From: Megasphaera_A sueciensis
GTDB taxonomy: Bacteria > Bacillota > Negativicutes > Veillonellales > Megasphaeraceae
DNA length: 64,000 nucleotides
Direction: 5' to 3'
Assembly: GCF_050219315.1 (NCBI RefSeq)
Contig: NZ_CP116939.1
Coordinates: forward strand, 2,790,001-2,854,000
Position 1 is the first letter of the stretch, and every line of letters starts with the position of its first letter. This document shows positions 62,161-64,000 of this stretch, in pieces. The notes beneath the pieces are model-generated. The model ran no database searches and was not told where the DNA came from. It saw nothing but the letters and a program-made list of their open reading frames with translations. The position numbers and the translations under genes were made by a program.

Positions 62161-64000
62161 ATGAAAATAACACGGTTACACCTTGAAAATTTTCGTGGTA
62201 TCAAGGAGCTGGATATCGACTTCGGTCCCATAGTAACCAACATCTATGGTGCAAATGGCACTGGCAAAACAACCATAGCAAACGCGGTAAGTTGGCTGTT
62301 GTTTGGCAAAGCAGCTACAGGCGAAAAAGATTTTAATCCTAAAACCGTAGGCGTACATGATCTGCACCATCTAGCCGAGGTTACATTTCAGGCCGAGAAT
62401 GGCCGGATCGTACGGTTAAAGAAAGACTTTTACGAAATCTGGTCAAAGAAAAAAGGATCCAAGACAAAAACATTTTCTGGGAATACGACAGATTACTGGG
62501 TGGACGATATTCCATACAAGGAAAATGTTTATACTAAAACAATTCAATCATTATGTGGGGGAACATTGGAAATAGCAAAGCTTTTGACAATGTACGACTA
62601 TTTTCCCGAAGTGATGAATGTCGAGGAACGCCGCAAGGTATTATTTGAGGTCTGCGGTGACATGACGGACGAAGAAGTAATTGCACAGACACCGGAGCTT
62701 GCCGATTTGCAGACATTTCTTAAACAGCCGGGAACATCAGGTCAAATGTACACTCCCGATGAGTACAAAAAAATTGCGATGGATCAGCGGCGTAAACTTA
62801 ACGATAATTTAAAAATGTTGCCAGCCCGTATTGACGAGGTAACCAAGAGTATTCCAGAAACGCTGCCGGATGAAAAGAAAATTCAGAAAAAAATCGCCAC
62901 GCTGCAGGAACAAAGCAATGGTATTGATGCCGATATCCGTGAAATACAGAACGGAGATACACAGGCGCTTGCTATACAGAAAAAAATTGCTGCCTTATCC
63001 ACGGAATTAGAACAATCCCGGATGGCATTCACTGAGAAGGTAAGTGCCGAATACCAGAAGCAATATGCCCAGCAAGCTAAAATACAAAAACAGGGATATG
63101 CTCTGGATGAGGAATACGCCAAGGCATCCGCAGAACTAAAGAAACAGGTCGCAACCGTCGAGGACATGAAGCAGCAACGTAACCGATTGCTGCGAGAATT
63201 CTCAGAAGTGCAGGCATCACAGTGGGATGAAGGACAACAGATATGCCCCACCTGCCACCGGCCACTAGCTGCCGACAAGGTAGCAGAAATGCGGAAGCAA
63301 TTCAATGCAGCAAAATCCGCTCATTTGGAAAATATCAACGAACGCGGCAAATTGTGTGGTAAAGAAGTTATTGGATCGTTAGAAGCACAAATCAATACCA
63401 TTAAAAAGAGTATGGAGCAAATCGGTGCCGACAAAATGGTGATTGATAAAAACAAGGAGGCAGTCCATCGGATTCTGGCAAATCAGCTCCAATTCGAGAA
63501 CACGAAAATTTATATTAAATCCATGCAGCAATTACGAGAATTAGAGGACCAGAACATTGATTCCAACACGGTCATCAGCGCAGCGATAGAAAAAAAGAAG
63601 CAACAGAAAGAAGCTTTGCAAATTCAAATACAGGTAACGAATAGAACGCTTGCGGCGATTGATGCAGCCAAACGCGCACAGCAGCGTATTGACGAACTGC
63701 AGCAGGAACAACGGCAGAACGGCGCAGACCTTGAAGAGTTGGAACATGGTTTGTACCTATGTGACGAATTCACACGGGCCAAGGTGCGGATGATCACGGA
63801 CAATATCAACAATCGATTTCATTTCGTACACTTTAAACTTTTTGAGGAACAGCTCAATGGTGGTTTAAAAGAACTCTGTGAACCGATGGTGCAGAACGAA
63901 GTAGGTGCGTGGGTGGATTATCGCAGCGCAAATACGGCTGCACAGGTGAATGCGGGGATGGACATCATCAGTGTTCTGTCTGATTTTTACAACATACATT
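62161..64000 (+). CDS. SbcC/Rad50-like zinc-hook ATPase, C-terminus beyond the window
   Basis: At least 613 codons, open to the right edge. N-terminal Walker A in IYGANGTGKTTIANAVSWLL near residue 40. A long charged coiled coil (about 200-560) is interrupted by a zinc-hook CPTC in QQICPTCHRPLAADK near 362. The C-terminal part resumes the ATPase head (MDIISVLSDFYN). It resembles phage-encoded SbcC/RecN-type ATPases that act in recombination; a nuclease or single-strand annealing partner is expected downstream. GGGAGAG precedes the ATG. Confidence 0.9.
   Translation, partial: MKITRLHLENFRGIKELDIDFGPIVTNIYGANGTGKTTIANAVSWLLFGKAATGEKDFNPKTVGVHDLHHLAEVTFQAENGRIVRLKKDFYEIWSKKKGSKTKTFSGNTTDYWVDDIPYKENVYTKTIQSLCGGTLEIAKLLTMYDYFPEVMNVEERRKVLFEVCGDMTDEEVIAQTPELADLQTFLKQPGTSGQMYTPDEYKKIAMDQRRKLNDNLKMLPARIDEVTKSIPETLPDEKKIQKKIATLQEQSNGIDADIREIQNGDTQALAIQKKIAALSTELEQSRMAFTEKVSAEYQKQYAQQAKIQKQGYALDEEYAKASAELKKQVATVEDMKQQRNRLLREFSEVQASQWDEGQQICPTCHRPLAADKVAEMRKQFNAAKSAHLENINERGKLCGKEVIGSLEAQINTIKKSMEQIGADKMVIDKNKEAVHRILANQLQFENTKIYIKSMQQLRELEDQNIDSNTVISAAIEKKKQQKEALQIQIQVTNRTLAAIDAAKRAQQRIDELQQEQRQNGADLEELEHGLYLCDEFTRAKVRMITDNINNRFHFVHFKLFEEQLNGGLKELCEPMVQNEVGAWVDYRSANTAAQVNAGMDIISVLSDFYNIH

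Overview
The window reads as a low-to-moderate G+C, anaerobic, diderm-type Bacillota, most likely class Negativicutes (Megasphaera/Veillonella-like). This is inferred from gene content: exported proteins with Gram-negative-like signal peptides, anaerobic sulfite reductase, a siroheme/tetrapyrrole operon, an HrcA/CIRCE-controlled groESL and abundant Shine-Dalgarno sites. No taxonomic search was possible.

Layout. 1-3045: 3' part of an rRNA operon (23S, 5S, tRNA-Trp, tRNA-Arg). 3115-4631: first of three IS3/IS150-group insertion sequences of exactly 1517 bp (others at 29194-30710 and 40024-41540), each with a 3-bp target duplication. 4871-12653: housekeeping block thiL-tsaE-tsaB-rimI-tsaD, a histidine kinase/ANTAR regulator pair, and groES-groEL. 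12942-13208: tRNA-Asn, -Glu, -Val. 13595-17579: threonine dehydratase, amino-acid permease, YheO-type regulator and RidA. 17762-21354: anaerobic sulfite reductase asrABC plus an FNT channel. 21428-28746 (minus): sirC-hemA-hemC-cobA/hemD-hemB-hemL and a Crp/Fnr regulator. The asr and hem promoters carry the same palindrome (TGTTGC-N4-GCAAC) exactly 29 nt before their -10 boxes, suggesting one Crp/Fnr regulon that couples siroheme supply to sulfite reduction.

29150-42700 is mixed. IS copy 2 has split a choloylglycine hydrolase within its signal peptide, and IS copy 3 has split a small His/Pro-rich exported peptide within its signal peptide, next to an intact His-rich exported peptide. IS copy 1 sits in the loop of an intrinsic terminator. 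Other genes include a nitroreductase, MscL with a C-terminal zinc ribbon, an amidohydrolase with an MFS symporter, a flavoprotein and an exported alpha/beta hydrolase. Two copies of a covarying structured minus-strand RNA (34.0 and 39.6 kb) and a separate sRNA gene (39.3 kb) are, as far as I can tell, undescribed.

43.5-48.9 kb is an insertion-sequence graveyard: IS256-type, a second IS3-type and decayed fragments. It surrounds an EamA transporter preceded by a possible translational attenuator. 49.0-53.5 kb is a LysR-controlled HMGL-like aldolase/MFS/2-hydroxyacid dehydrogenase cluster with a decayed RraA-like gene beside it. From 55043 a prophage or related integrative element begins, inserted at the 3' end of a tRNA-Lys(CTT): integrase, DUF6414-like protein, Fic protein, ImmA/ImmR-like lysogeny switch, then many small early genes and a zinc-hook ATPase running off the window. 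This element holds two copies of a conserved plus-strand hairpin element and a repeated promoter/operator/SD module.
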